From Caprella mutica (lineage: Eukaryota > Arthropoda > Malacostraca > Amphipoda > Caprellidae): a DNA stretch of 64,000 bases. Shown here piece after piece: positions 42,601 to 53,937 of this stretch; position 1 is the stretch's first letter; the number at the start of each line of letters is the position of its first letter. The translations under genes were made by a program, and so were the position numbers. Under the pieces are notes generated by a model, which was not told where the DNA came from, ran no database searches, and saw only the letters and a program-made list of their open reading frames with translations. The DNA is taken from assembly GCA_947561585.1 (NCBI GenBank), contig CANNZV010000839.1, positions 186,001 through 250,000 of the forward strand, in the 5' to 3' direction.

Positions 42601-42969
42601 ACTCTTTCACAAGGCAAAGACGGTTATGAGTTACCCAGCTAACCAAAAGCTGTTTGTCCCATGTCTTAAGACGTCTGATACCCCTCGCTATAGAGGGATT
42701 TAAGACATGGGGCAAGACGTAGGGCGTGGGACATCAGACGTCTTGCAGACGTCTAACCCTCTTCATTTGCACAGGGGTCCCCCTCTGCAAGACGTCTGAT
42801 CTCACGTCTTGTCCCCCTCTGACAGAGGGGGACATCCACCTGTCCCACGTCTTACCCCACTCCGTTTTCAAGACGTGGGACCCACGTGGGACAGAGTGCG
42901 GATGTCCCTCGCTATAGAGGGAAGAGGGAAATAAGACGTGGGACCCACGTGGGACAGAGTGAGTATTCA

Positions 42970-43216
42970 AGACGTGGGACAGAGTGGGAATATCCCCCTC
43001 TGCAAGACGTGGGACAGAGTGTGGATGTCCCCCTCTGCAAGACATGGGACAGAGTGCGGATGTCCCCCTCTGCAAGACGTGGGACAGAGTGCGGATGTCC
43101 CCCTCTGCAAGACGTGGGACAGAGTGCGGATGTCCCCCTCTGCAAGACGTGGGACAGAGTGCGGATGTCCCCCTCTGCAAGACGTGGGACAGAGTGTGGA
43201 TGTCCCCCTCTGCAAG
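42970..43216. repeat. 35-bp minisatellite 1 of element A (copy 2)
   Basis: About seven units of the same 35-bp repeat as in copy 1. One unit has GACATGGGACAGAG. It ends in the same unique sequence GGGGGACATATCTCTC. Confidence 0.95.
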
Positions 43217-43284
43217 GGGGACATATCTCTCTTTTGGCTCAAACTACTTCGGTTAATTGGGGTTTATAAATATGTATAAGAAAT

Positions 43285-43507
43285 AAAAAAGATCATACTA
43301 ATATTATTGCAATATCTTACCATATTGCATATAGTGTATATGTACATTTGGCTGTATATCATTTATTTTAATATTACATATTGTTATATACAAATTAAAT
43401 GGGAAGAAATGGAGAAAGAATTGTAGTGGTCATCTCGGGAATCGAACTGAGGACTCTAGTGTGATGTACTATTGAAGCCTGCGTCGCTACCACTCAGCTA
43501 TCCTGGA
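43285..43507 (-). ncRNA. Candidate Pol III transcript, copy 2
   Basis: On the minus strand it starts TCCAGGATAGCTGAGTGGTA at 43,507. Box A is TAGCTGAGTGG, which still fits the TRGCNNAGYGG consensus; box B is AGTTCGATTCC. A run of six T follows at 43,290-43,285, and no earlier run of four T occurs. The length of ~223 nt equals copy 1. Box A differs from copy 1 by two changes that both respect the consensus, which hints at constraint or at a recent shared source. Confidence 0.5.
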
Positions 43508-43689
43508 CATGGTAGAAGTAGTATTGAAATGATCTTTATGCAACTTGATAACTTGCGTGCTTCTTAAAATTATTTTAAATAAATATAATTTAATATTCTA
43601 CATTTTGGTATCTTTTGTTTTTTAATGTAAATGATAAGAATGTGTATAAAGTTATTTATTAATATTTGTATTGATAATGTTAATTAATG

Positions 43690-44340
43690 TTATTAACTAC
43701 CTAATTACCTATAACTGTTAATTAATATTACCTATAGTTACCTTCTGGTGGTATCACTACCTTATACCTATCTAGTTACTAACTAGAGTTTATTTATAAC
43801 TACCTAGTAACCTACAAGTGATAACCACCAATCTGTACCTACTGGTGGTTATCACTACTTACCTATTACGTAGTATTTATCAGTACCTACTTAGTTACCT
43901 ACATTACTGTTTGTCAATACCTACCTAATTACCTACTGGTGTTTATCAATGCCTACCTAGTTGCCTACATCTGCTTATCAATACCTAATTAGTTACCTTC
44001 TTGTGTTTAACATTGCCTATACCTAGTGGCCTACAACTGTTTATATATACCAATCTAAGTCCTAGTTACCTACTAGTATTCATCAATACCTACCTAGTTA
44101 CCTACAACTGTTTGTCAATGCCTACCTAGTTATCTACTAGTGTTTATCAATGCTTATCTAGTTACCTATAACTGTTTGACAATACCTACCTAGATACCTA
44201 CCAGTACCAATACCTACCTACCTAGTATACCTACTAGGTAGTGTTCATCAATCCGTACCTACTTACCTACTACCTAGTATTATTCATCAATGCCTACCTA
44301 GATAGTATATACCTACATCTGTTTATGAATACCTACCTAG
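43690..44340. repeat. TACCTACCTAG-type array of element A (copy 2)
   Basis: Unit order and private variants match copy 1 nearly base for base (for example AGATACCTACCAGTACCAAT), with small length differences such as loss of one ACTAGAGTTTATTTAT repeat. Confidence 0.85.
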
Positions 44341-44408
44341 TTATGATACGTAAATAAAGCTTGAGATAGATATACCTTTTTGGTATAACTTTTTCCCGCG
44401 TAAAACAG

Positions 44409-44950
44409 ACGAGGGACAGAGAGGGACATCCCGCGTGGGACAGACGTGGGACAGAGAGGTATATCCCGCGTGTGACAGTGAGGGACATCCCACGTGGGAC
44501 AAACGTGGGACAGAGAGGGACATCCTGCGTGGGACAGAGAGGGACATCCCGCGTGGGACAGACGTGGGACAGAGAGGGACATCCCACGTACTTTTTCCCG
44601 CGTAAAACAGACGAGGGACAGAGAGGGACATCCTGCGTGGGACAGACGTGGGACAGAGAGGGACATCCCGCGTGGGACAGACGTAGCACAGAGAGTCCCA
44701 CGAGGGATATCCCTTGTGGGACAGAGAGGGACATCCCACGTGGGAAAGACGTGGGACAGAGAGGGACATCCCCCGTGGGACAGAGAGGGATATCCCACGT
44801 GTGACAGACGTGGGACAGAGAGGGACATCCCGCGTGGGACAGAGAGGGATATCCTGCGTGGGACAGAGAGGGATATCCCACGTGGGACAGATGTGGGACA
44901 GAGAGGGACATCCCGCGTGGGACAGAGAGGGACATCCCGCGTGGGAAAGA
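44409..44950. repeat. 35-bp minisatellite 2 of element A (copy 2)
   Basis: 24- and 35-bp units as in copy 1, with a different unit order and more GATATCC variants. The array-edge sequence recurs inside at about 44,590, as in copies 1 and 3. The following right segment has the ~34-bp palindrome with its centre changed to CTGAAG (about 45,053-45,086). Confidence 0.95.
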
Positions 44951-45165
44951 CGTGGGATGTGAGTGGGATTTAAGACGTGGGACAGACGAGGGACATCCCG
45001 CTTGTGTAAGACGTGGGACGTGAGTGGGATTTCAGACGTTGGAAAGACGTGGGATTTCAGACGTCTGAAGACGTCTGAAATCCCCCATCCCTCTCTGTCC
45101 CTCGCTAGCGAGGGATGTCCCCCTCTGTCCCACGAGGGACAGAGAGGATATGGTTAGCTGGGTTA

Positions 45166-46580
45166 CATATGCGAGCATTATTTTGAAATTATTTATTTGT
45201 AACCGCAAAGACTTAGCTTAAATGGTCTAAAATTATTCACGAAAATTAAAACTTATTCCTTCTTACAATCGCAGATGCGCAGCTGTCATCGAGAACATAG
45301 TTTTGTTAACTAAATACAAGTGTATAAATTTATTTACCAAATGAAGATATGCATTTTCATTGTTTTAGGCTGTTTTCATAAAAATAATGATTATGTCCAT
45401 TAGTTTTGGACACTCAAAAATTTGTGAATAAGCTGTTATTAGTATAGCTTTTCCTTACATTTTAATCTAATTCAAATTATAATATGTTATAATGGATAAT
45501 AACTACTATCAGTTGGTAAGAAATTCACCTTTGAAAAGCTTATAAATCTACAGATATAAAGATTTGAAATGTTGTCCCATAGTGTTGGACGCTTCTGTAT
45601 ACGAGTTTTAATTTTCACACATCATTTGTAGGAGAATGGGATTGCATCAAAAGTGATTCAAATATTTTAAAGAAATATGAAATACTCTCTCCATAGCCAG
45701 CACATAATACATTAAAAGACGTTCTATCATCTGCTGAAGAACTGTTTGCCTCTAAAATCGCTGACCTTGTAATTTTCCGATCATCTTTTTTCTTTCGCAA
45801 GTAAATTGCAAATTATTATTTGTTATAGTGAATTCAGTTGGACATCAATATATTTTCATTCTGCTTTTTATTTAGTTAATACTTTCGTTCAGGAATAATA
45901 ATATAAAGTTTGAATATTGAAATTTTGTTTTTAGTAATCTCGACGCTCTTCAATGTAAAAAGTGAGCGCACAAAGTAATATCAAGTTCAAACTTTAGAAA
46001 TTCAACGTGAATTTTATTTTTCTTAATATAGAATGAATTAACTTTATTCACTCATAAGACTATATATATATATAACAATAACTTTCGAGAAATGTTCCAG
46101 TTTACTGTTCAATTACTGAGAACTGATCCAGTTTTTTATTATTCTGTTATATGGATTAATAAATTGTTCTATTGTACAATGTAGTGTGATTCCATCATTC
46201 TTGAAGACATTTCATAACATTTGCTTGAATAACTAAGATTCATCATTTTTCTCGTAATATATGATTTATTTTCTGTATATTTGAGCTATATAAGTAGTAC
46301 CTATACACTATACAGGTTGTGCGATAATTAACGAAACATATGCTCTTCTTTCCTCATTTTTATATTGAATTTACATAAAATTTGATGTTTTACAGGTTTA
46401 AATATTAGCTAACAATTTTGAAATTGTCCTGTAAAGCTTTTTCAAATATAAGTTATGAAAGTTAACAAGGGAAATCAAAGCAATTAATAAGCCCAGTCGG
46501 TAAGCTAATTAAGCTTACAATCAAGAGATTTTTTATTATATGATAATTTTTCATTTTAAAATATCTTATGTTCATATATG
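45166..46580. other. AT-rich stretch, no gene seen
   Basis: No supportable feature. A 61-codon minus-strand frame at 45,615-45,800 (KKDDRKITRSAILEANSSSA) has mildly protein-like composition but no domain and no splice context. Confidence 0.4.
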
Positions 46581-47662
46581 GCCATCGGGATTGTCTGGCG
46601 AAGGGTGACCAGACAACTTGCCGTCGGGCAATTCGCCGCTAGGTTATTCACTGAGAGGACAATTCGTCGCAAGAACAACTCGCCCTGTGATATATGTTTT
46701 ACTGTTTTACCACCGTGTACATCATTTATATATAAATAAACATTTATATTTATAAACTGCGTGTTGTAAACTAAGAATTATCCAATTTTCTTAGCGCTAT
46801 TTGCAAATGCTTTCTTTTCCATTTCGAAACACATATATATGAATGTTTTTTTTAATAAACATATAATCTAAACTAATATAAATATTGTGTGTGTTGTTAA
46901 TTAACAATAAAGTTTTCTTCGATTTGTTTGAAAGTATTTTGCTAGAAATTACTTGCTATTGGAAAAAAAAACAAGTTGAGGTGTCTTCTTCATACGAATA
47001 ATGACTTGTAAAAATTACTCTAGTTTGAAACCAGTAGCTACATCAGAGAAAATAAAATTTTCTTTTACTACGAGGTCTAGATTTTTGTGCTAGGTAGGCT
47101 AATAGGCTACATTAACCATCGCCTCTTCATTTTTCTCTTCTTTTCGGAGAGCAGCCGCCGCTGCTTATGTCTTTCTTCGTCATATTCCTTGGTAAGTAAC
47201 TTCAATCACGAAGTAGCTTTCCTGCTTACATGGCCATTTTCATCGACTGGTGGTAGGTGACTTTTTTAATAGAGCCTCATTCCATTCTGACTTCCATTCC
47301 CTTGCACTTAATTACATTTTGACCACAGCGATATGGCTTTTGATTAGGAAGCAAACGTTAAACCCTCTACCAAATTTAAATAAATAGTTCTATTATTATT
47401 GCAGCCTGAAATATTCTCAAAGAGAAAATATGATAACAAAAGAAACAAATAAATTGAAATAATGAAATTTGTCAACTACTGTTTTACGTCAGTCTTGAGA
47501 GTGTGTAAATAATTCCTTGTTTAAATTTATAATATTTTTTAAATATATGTAAATGATGTATTGCCGGAAAAAATCTAAATCCTGGTGGAAAGTTGTCTTA
47601 GCGACGAGTTGTCCACACGTCGAATTATCTGCGACGAATTGTCCGGCGGTGAGTTGTCCTAG
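46581..47662. mobile_element. Foldback-like element with GCGACGAATTGTCC arrays
   Basis: The left array (46,581-46,685) has AACTTGCCGTCGGGCAATTC, GCCGCTAGG, GGACAATTCGTCGCAAGAAC and AACTCGCC. The right array (47,590-47,662) is in reverse sense: GCGACGAGTTGTCC, CGTCGAATTATCTGCGACGA, ATTGTCCGGCGGTGAGTTGT. GACAATTCGTCGC is exactly inverted as GCGACGAATTGTC. The 900-bp centre includes R290 copy e. There is no transposase. Confidence 0.55.
47068..47370 (+). repeat. R290 interspersed repeat, copy e
   Basis: Landmarks ACGAGGTCTAGATTTTTGTG, CTAGGTAGGCTAATAGGC, CGCCTCTTCATTTTTCTCTT, AATCACGAAGTAGCTTTCCT and ACCACAGCGATATGGC. It lies inside the foldback-like element at 46.6-47.7 kb; the minus-strand copy f has the same relation to the element at 62.7 kb. 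Confidence 0.65.
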
Positions 47663-47789
47663 AACCCTGACGAAGACAATCACGAATAATTATGATTGCA
47701 TTTTCATCATATCATTTATCGTCCTAGTTATTGTAATGTAAAGTACCATAATTACCATCCTAACGTTTCCGCTTATCTATCCTCATCAG

Positions 47790-47880
47790 CTATTTCACCG
47801 TCAGTGAATTGTCGCGAGAAAAAGCAAAGTACACTTGAATTATTAGAAGCAGAAACCGTGGAGTTTTCAGATTGCTTAGG
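47790..47880 (+). other. Exon-like segment with splice signals
   Basis: It is preceded by a pyrimidine-rich tract ending CATCAG (47,789) and followed by GTAAGC (47,881). One frame is open across it and encodes ISPSVNCREKKQSTLELLEA and ETVEFSDCLG, 29 codons plus two nucleotides. The composition is unlike the AT-rich surroundings. I recognise no domain. Its start overlaps a TGAATTGTCGCGAG word similar to the adjacent foldback array, so it could also be array-derived. Treat as a hypothetical internal exon. Confidence 0.25.
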
Positions 47881-47881
47881 G

Positions 47882-49695
47882 TAAGCTCCTCCTTTACGTT
47901 GTAATGGAAAAATAGGCCAGTTAGTAAATAGTGAATACCTATAAATACCACATAGTTAATTATCTTTTAAAAATGAAAGCTGCTAGCAAATTTAATCGTG
48001 TAGTTCTACTATGAACTCAACATTACAATTAAATGTAATCCGGAATATATGATCTCCCGATAGGGCATTTATCAGTGAGTTAGGAAATTTTGATAGGCCA
48101 AATTGAAAAATTCATTAGTGGTTATCGAATCAATTCATTCAATTATTTTATCTCTGTTACTTTTCATAGGATAGGATGGTTTCCAATTTATCACACAGTT
48201 TCATATTTTCGATCATATAAGAATTAAAAAAGAATATATTTATTATCTGACTTTTATTTAAATAGGTATCCACAATATCTGCAAGTAGGATGAATACCAA
48301 TTAAATTAATAATTCTCAGTAGACCCTATAGTAAGTTTTGATATTTCACATTAGACAATGGAATTTTGCACTATGTAAGGAACCTAGAATGACCCCGTAT
48401 TATTTATTACCATTATTCAATCAGTTATGAATGGAATGTACTGGACTAATTAACTTCCAATTTGAATTCCAATAGACAGAAAACCGACTGTTATAGTATT
48501 GTGATGTATTACTTTTACATTTACATTTCTGCCATAACCCAAAATGCTACTTATAGTACTTGAGGGATGGAATTTCTCATTTACACGGTAATATAGAGTT
48601 TGGAACGGTGTTGTTTAGGTATATTTACAAAAATTTGCATAAGTGCTCTCAATTCAAGTGAAGAGTACATATTCTGTGCTGAAATAGGCCAATAACTATA
48701 TACGCGATGATCTGAAGTAAAATATATTGACTAAAAATTCACGTTGCATAATAGAATAAAAAGAAAATGCAGTCTGTGTAACAATCTATTATATATGAAC
48801 GTGAATCTATGGGGGCTATTGCAAATTTGAGATAATAAAGGTATAAATCTCCACTTGATTTTTAACGATGTTTCAAAAAAATATGATATCTATACATTAA
48901 AAATATAAATATGTCGGTTGGTGTACAAACACAATGGAATACAGAAGTAAAAAGAAATATATTTTACGATAATAATTTTTAGTATTATATCAGAAGAAAA
49001 CTATTAATACTTCAAAATTCATGGGACTTATAGATAGAGAGCTTATTCCATTATAGAGGAATCCTGAGATGCGTGGAAAACAGGTCATTTTATGGCATAG
49101 ACTGAACAAACATTTCAGTTTAAATACAATAATTATAAGGTGAGTGTATTTCTCTCAATTTACTTCACTTTTCAGGACTCTACTAATAAGGATGGTCACT
49201 ATACAGTAGTTAAATGTACTTGACTGATCATGAAAGAACTATGATTAGTGTCGCTCAGAATTTTAAGCACTAGAGAGTTAGGTCGAAAGTTTATATATTT
49301 CACTGAAAAATGAACTATGAAGTAGCCGAACTATATTGCTTGTGTTAGGAAGCTCTGCCTATTCTACAGTATGACTTAACGTACATATATCTCTTTCAAA
49401 TCTAATGATACAAAATTTTCATGCTTTTAATTCTATTTCTGATATTTCATTGTAATACAAATTTTCAAGAGATCGTGACATTTTATTTGTGTTTCCTCTT
49501 TTGATGAAATTAGTAAATACATTCAGTTCCTATAATCTTCATTTCTAGTGAAATCTAAATTCATCTCCAATATCAAAAATATCTCAATTTTACCAGAGCA
49601 TCCACAATGTACTCATGTCAATTGAAATGAATAGTTAAAAAAATTAATTCACTCTACGCAATACCTATATATATGTCATCAATGGACAAAACCTT
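47882..49695. other. AT-rich stretch, no gene seen
   Basis: No open frame, repeat or RNA signal that I can support over 1.8 kb. Confidence 0.5.
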
Positions 49696-49926
49696 TTACA
49701 AATTTAGATTCCTGTGGAGAATAGACACCGTCCTCCATAAGCCGTCAAGACGACTCATGAATAATAATGGCTGAGCCATTGTCACCTTTATGAAGGAGCT
49801 ATTACCTTGAGACGCTGAAAAAGCCATAGCTCTTTGAACCTCTGAATACATACCTAACAACATTTCTATGTAGAAAATATGACTTTCATTCTCTAGTTTT
49901 ATTCCTTTTGTTTGTGTGCTTGTCAT
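49696..49926 (-). CDS. Hypothetical 76-codon ORF
   Basis: Minus-strand frame with ATG at 49,926 and balanced composition (KLENESHIFYIEMLLGMYSE, QGNSSFIKVTMAQPLLFMSR). It is GC-richer than its neighbours. No domain is recognised, and there is no clear splice site or poly(A) signal tied to it. It may be a lone exon, a retrocopy fragment or chance. Confidence 0.2.
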   Translation of the reverse strand: MTSTQTKGIKLENESHIFYIEMLLGMYSEVQRAMAFSASQGNSSFIKVTMAQPLLFMSRLDGLWRTVSILHRNLNL

Positions 49927-50883
49927 TTGTATTTCAATATTGTGAGACTAAAATGCAGATTTAGGATTGATAAACTCATCATGTTATGGGAATCTTTTTA
50001 TAATCACATAGATATATGAGAATCAGTTGTTATCAAAAGTTACTTTTGAAAATACATTTATATACGATATATATTTTCCTTTTTGGCGTATTTGGGTTTT
50101 CATGACTTAGTTTACGAGGAGACGAAATGCACCTTTACGGCACATATCTACAGAAAGTATATCTCAGGATTGGATTGTCAATGATATTTAGAATTATTAC
50201 CTCAACTTCTGTAATCTTGACAGTGAAATTATGTGCACGCTTAGCAAATCATTATTCGATGGATAAGAAGAACTTTCTGTGCATTGAAGTCGAATAAATC
50301 ATGTGTATTCAAAGTGCTAACATTTAAATAATTGTATTAATTTTTGGATAAATGATTAGTCTTATTAATAAGAGATTAATTAGATATTATTTTAATTGTA
50401 AATTCACCCTATTGGGAAAACAACATATCTATCTTTATTCAAATACATAAATTATCTATGATTCAAGTTAAATATTTAAACAATTATCTGTTAAAAACAC
50501 AGAAGTTTGACAGAATTATTCTCATTAATCACTGTATATGTATATATATGCCTCGATCAATGAAAAAAGTATGCCTTTGCTGTTCCTGCGGTTCTATGTG
50601 TCTCAAGAGCACGCACCTTTCTCCCAAACTAACACAAATATAAGAGGGAAAATGTGTCGCAAGGGGCCATGCTATAAAGGCGTCCCATTTTGCCTCCTAT
50701 ACCAATATATAGGATTTTCCATGACAATAAATATATTAGTGAGGTTATTATCTCTAGCTTGATGTTAGAACAAGAATTACTATCGTTGTTTGTCATAAAA
50801 AATAAAGTTATTTTCCTTGTTAAATTATTTTGTATTTATTGCCAACCTTCATAAATTGTGATACGAAGCATAGAGTGCCATCT
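49927..50883. other. AT-rich stretch, no gene seen
   Basis: Short open frames near 50,458-50,762 in two phases have no recognised domain. Nothing else is supportable. Confidence 0.45.
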
Positions 50884-51748
50884 AGAATGCCAACAATCTT
50901 ACCATCAAAACAGATATAACTTTTAAATGAAACACGTGCATATTTTGTAATTTTGAGGAGTTTTCTTACACTGTCAATGTATTTATAACAGACTTATAAA
51001 TTATTTTGTAATTTACTAGAAGACCGATAGCGTTCATAATGCCTAGAACTGCCCCGCGTTTTAGTTTTAAAACTTATATTTTTAAACTGTTATGTCACAG
51101 AGTTTTTTGGATAAGAGATTCAAGTGCGTTATTGTTAATAAATGTCGGTTACTCCTCTTTCATTAGCCAGCTAATATTGTAACACGAAAGTAATATGAAT
51201 ATTTGGAGAGATTGCAAACATCGTTAAAAAGTTTAGGATGAAACAGATTTAAGTGAAATCAGAAAGTCTACCGGTAGGTATAAAAACTAGTGGAAGAAAT
51301 GAGCTTGAATCTGAAAAAGTAGTAATAGCCGACATGTTCAAGACCGCTGTTGCTGTTTCTTGTGATATTGGTACTAGGATGAAAATGAATTTATCTTGAC
51401 AAATTGTTTGATTTATTTATTATGAGATTGTCATCGTTATGGATTGGTCTGGTCAGAATCCGAACTTAAACCCAATCAAAAATGTTTGAAAGACTCATGG
51501 TGACACTCCAAAGCAATATATCCAAAAACAATCAACCATATATGGACTGTGTTTAATGTAGAATGGAATGAAATTATCTTGGAATATATCAAACATTTGA
51601 TCATTTTATGAAGTAGAGGATGCAAAAATCCGATTGATATTTATTAAAATTGTTTTCCATGTGGTATTTATTGCTAGTACAAAATTACAGGATCAATCCG
51701 CTTTTCTATAAAAAATTATACATTTAATGGTGAGAATGTTGGCATTCT
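50884..51748 (+). mobile_element. Decayed Tc1-like element
   Basis: AGAATGCCAACAATCTTACC (50,884) and its inverted partner GGTGAGAATGTTGGCATTCT (to 51,748) match over ~22 bp with two differences. Between them lies a Tc1-like transposase C terminus in the plus sense. The outer ends beyond the inverted repeats are not clear, so these may be subterminal repeats and the element slightly longer. There is no open transposase. Confidence 0.6.
51430..51650 (+). pseudogene. Tc1-like transposase remnant, C-terminal part
   Basis: VMDWSGQNPNLNPIKNV (51,439-51,489) matches the Tc1 motif (DWPxxSPDLNPIENxW), with the second Asp of the motif changed to Asn and the Glu to Lys. After a stop, a variable stretch leads to a segment resembling EEWNKIxLEYIxxLIDSM in another phase (around 51,560-51,625). 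Frameshifts and stops are frequent, so it is inactive. It is the third Tc1-type fragment in the window and does not overlap the parts at 36.1 and 55.2 kb. Confidence 0.65.
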
Positions 51749-52307
51749 GAACATTTTGAATGAAAGCTATGTGTCGATAAAATTTCAATGCGATAATTAT
51801 TACTTAAAAATAGGGGATACAATTTTGTTAGAAAGTTAATGAGGTCCGAGATTCGTGATGTTTTCTTCCTTCAATAATGTTTCTTTTTAATAAATGAAAA
51901 TTCTGAATCAAAACTAGAAACTAGAGAAATACATAATATGAAAACACCATATAGAAAGCAGATTTAGACTAATATTAATATGGGAGCATAAAAATCATTA
52001 TATATTTTTTCAACTAATGCTTATTCACATTTTAAGAAAAAGTTCAACTATATTGAATATTTTTGAAGTCTTGTAGAAAAATTATATTTTTGCAAATATA
52101 ATAATCGTCGACCAACAAAATAATTTTCGATCACCTCCTATTATAACATTAACCAGTTTGTGTTGGTATTTTCTTTCGATTATAAGTAAATTGATCTATT
52201 TAGAAAAGTTGACAAGAAAAGTTATCATTTAAGAGGCTTGCAAATTTTAATATTGCTCTTTTTAGATAGGCTTATAATTCAAGTCATCTAAAAATGCCGA
52301 TACTATA
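51749..52307. other. AT-rich stretch, no gene seen
   Basis: No supportable feature. Confidence 0.5.
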
Positions 52308-53125
52308 TTTAGAGATGCACCGATAGCAGTACCAATAACAATTACTTTCGAGTTATTGTAATTGATACCAATTATTTCTTGCATACTTAATATTAAAGTC
52401 CGATACACCAAATAATCATGTGTATTTTGTTCAACTTAAATCAGCAGATTCAAATATGTTGCTAGGACTGTGAAAGAGAAATTTGTTTAACCATTTAACG
52501 CCCAATGTCCTCTGGGGAGGACATTACAAAAACATCAAATAATGTCATTATTTAATAATTATATTTGGCCTAGAACATGTCATGGGTGTTATAGGGTTAA
52601 ATTGGAGACCATAGTTAAACACATTATAATATATTCAAGGCACCAAACTCTTATCAATTGTGTTCAATAGATAAAATACCAGTTTCATTCAAAGGGTTTC
52701 ATGTAAGATGGCACTGCATCAGTACGCATATGACGTGGTGAAGTGAAACACTTTCAGATAGAATAAAAGTAATTAAAGCTCGTGAAGTTATTGAAACTTA
52801 TTGATTATATTGATTTTATGAAGTAGGTAAGGAATTTGATGAGTTTTGCAACTATTATCATTTCAGTATGTTCCTGTGATGACCTCACAAACATATAAAA
52901 ATGACTTCTGTCACTGTGTGTCGACTTTGAACCTGTTCATAACATACTATCCGTAATAGAACATACTTCACATTCGATAAAAGTTCATCCCATTGAGTAT
53001 GAATCTTATAAAAACGGTCAAAATCTGAATGTAATAACTTCCTTAACATAATATAAATTCGTTTTGAATTCGGTTTGTTCCAAATAATCTAAAGACTTTA
53101 TGATTTCATTTTTTTTATTATAGAG

Positions 53126-53254
53126 ACGCCACTTCATTCACCTCGAGCAACCGTGTTGGCGACTATAGATGATATTGAACAATTCAGCCCTGTTTCTATT
53201 GATAGAAATGTAAATGTTAATTATCAATTAAATTTACTCCAGTCTGACTTTTAG
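53126..53254 (+). other. Exon-like segment ending in a stop
   Basis: Preceded by a long T-rich tract and TTATTATAG (53,115-53,123), a good splice acceptor. From 53,126 there are 42 open codons ending in TAG at 53,252 (TPLHSPRATVLATIDDIEQF, then SPVSIDRNVNVNYQLNLLQS). Codon composition is more balanced than in surrounding DNA. If the acceptor joins in another phase, the frame closes after about 15 codons. No domain is recognised. It could be the last exon of an unknown gene or cargo of the hAT-like element. Confidence 0.25.
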
Positions 53255-53743
53255 CTTGCTTTTTCGATTTTACCAAGTTATTTTTTTTTCTCATTTGCCA
53301 AGCCCCATACCATTTGCACAGAACTGTCAGATTATGATTGAATGAAAACGAGTCAGGTATGGTGTCAGACGTGGTCTCATGAGATGCCACTGGCTCAGTA
53401 TAGTATATTTAATAATCTATAATAATTTAGTATAATTTACTTGTTAAAATATTTTTATATTTCATCTAACATTTCTTATTACCAACACCTTATAATTATA
53501 ACTCACTTTAGGTATCTACACCAGTATTAACTGCATTTGAACTTTTTTTTTGTGATGTCTGAAAAGTTTGTAATTATCTAAATAATGAAATAGAAATGAA
53601 TAGAAATATGCACTACCTAATCTACGATACAGATGATGATAAATCTTATATTTTGGTAGTTTATTAATAGTAACTTTATAGCTCCCATTCGTATAGATAT
53701 ATTCAATGAGCATATGTATGTGCTATAATAGCATATACCTATA

Positions 53744-53787
53744 CGTATATTGAAAGAACATAGTAACCTAAGTTCTTTCAATATACG
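53744..53787. other. Perfect 16-bp stem hairpin
   Basis: CGTATATTGAAAGAAC, a 12-nt loop, then GTTCTTTCAATATACG. The stem is perfect. It lies near the right hAT-like end. No T-run follows directly. Confidence 0.8.
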
Positions 53788-53937
53788 ATTGGGAAATATA
53801 TGCATTTTATCTCACTTGGATAAGTAATTGGTATCGATAAATACTAGAGTATATATTATGACCCGATAGCCAGATATTCTTTAAAAATTTATTTTAGATA
53901 TTTTATTCGATACCGATACAATCGGTGCATCTCTAAA

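Larger units (their letters stand above)
42634..45162. mobile_element. Element A, copy 2 (2.53 kb)
   Basis: Perfect 12-bp inverted ends: CCCAGCTAACCA at 42,634 and TGGTTAGCTGGG to 45,162. TTA lies on both sides (42,631-42,633; 45,163-45,165), a plausible 3-bp target duplication of the PIF/Harbinger kind. If one C of the end is counted as flank, the duplication could instead be GTTAC. The internal order is the same as in copy 1, with close identity outside the arrays. The left segment carries an extra CCCACGTGGGAC pair and AGAGGGAAGAGGGAAATAAG not found in copy 1 but present in copy 3. Confidence 0.9.
52308..53937. mobile_element. hAT-like element ends enclosing 1.6 kb
   Basis: TTTAGAGATGCACCGAT at 52,308-52,324 is perfectly inverted at 53,921-53,937 (ATCGGTGCATCTCTAAA). 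Subterminal GATACCGATA/AGCAGTACCAATAA words follow. This end type is familiar from hAT elements, whose ends often read TAGRGATGCACCGAT. I could not match an 8-bp target duplication, and there is no transposase frame, so it is either a non-autonomous element with old flanks or two solitary ends. The enclosed sequence includes an exon-like segment and a strong hairpin. Confidence 0.55.

Noticed and set aside
47790..53254. A two-exon host gene joining the 47.8- and 53.1-kb exon-like segments
   Set aside because: The donor leaves two bases of a codon and the longer 53.1-kb frame does not fit that phase; the phase that fits closes after ~15 codons. The evidence is too weak to call a gene.
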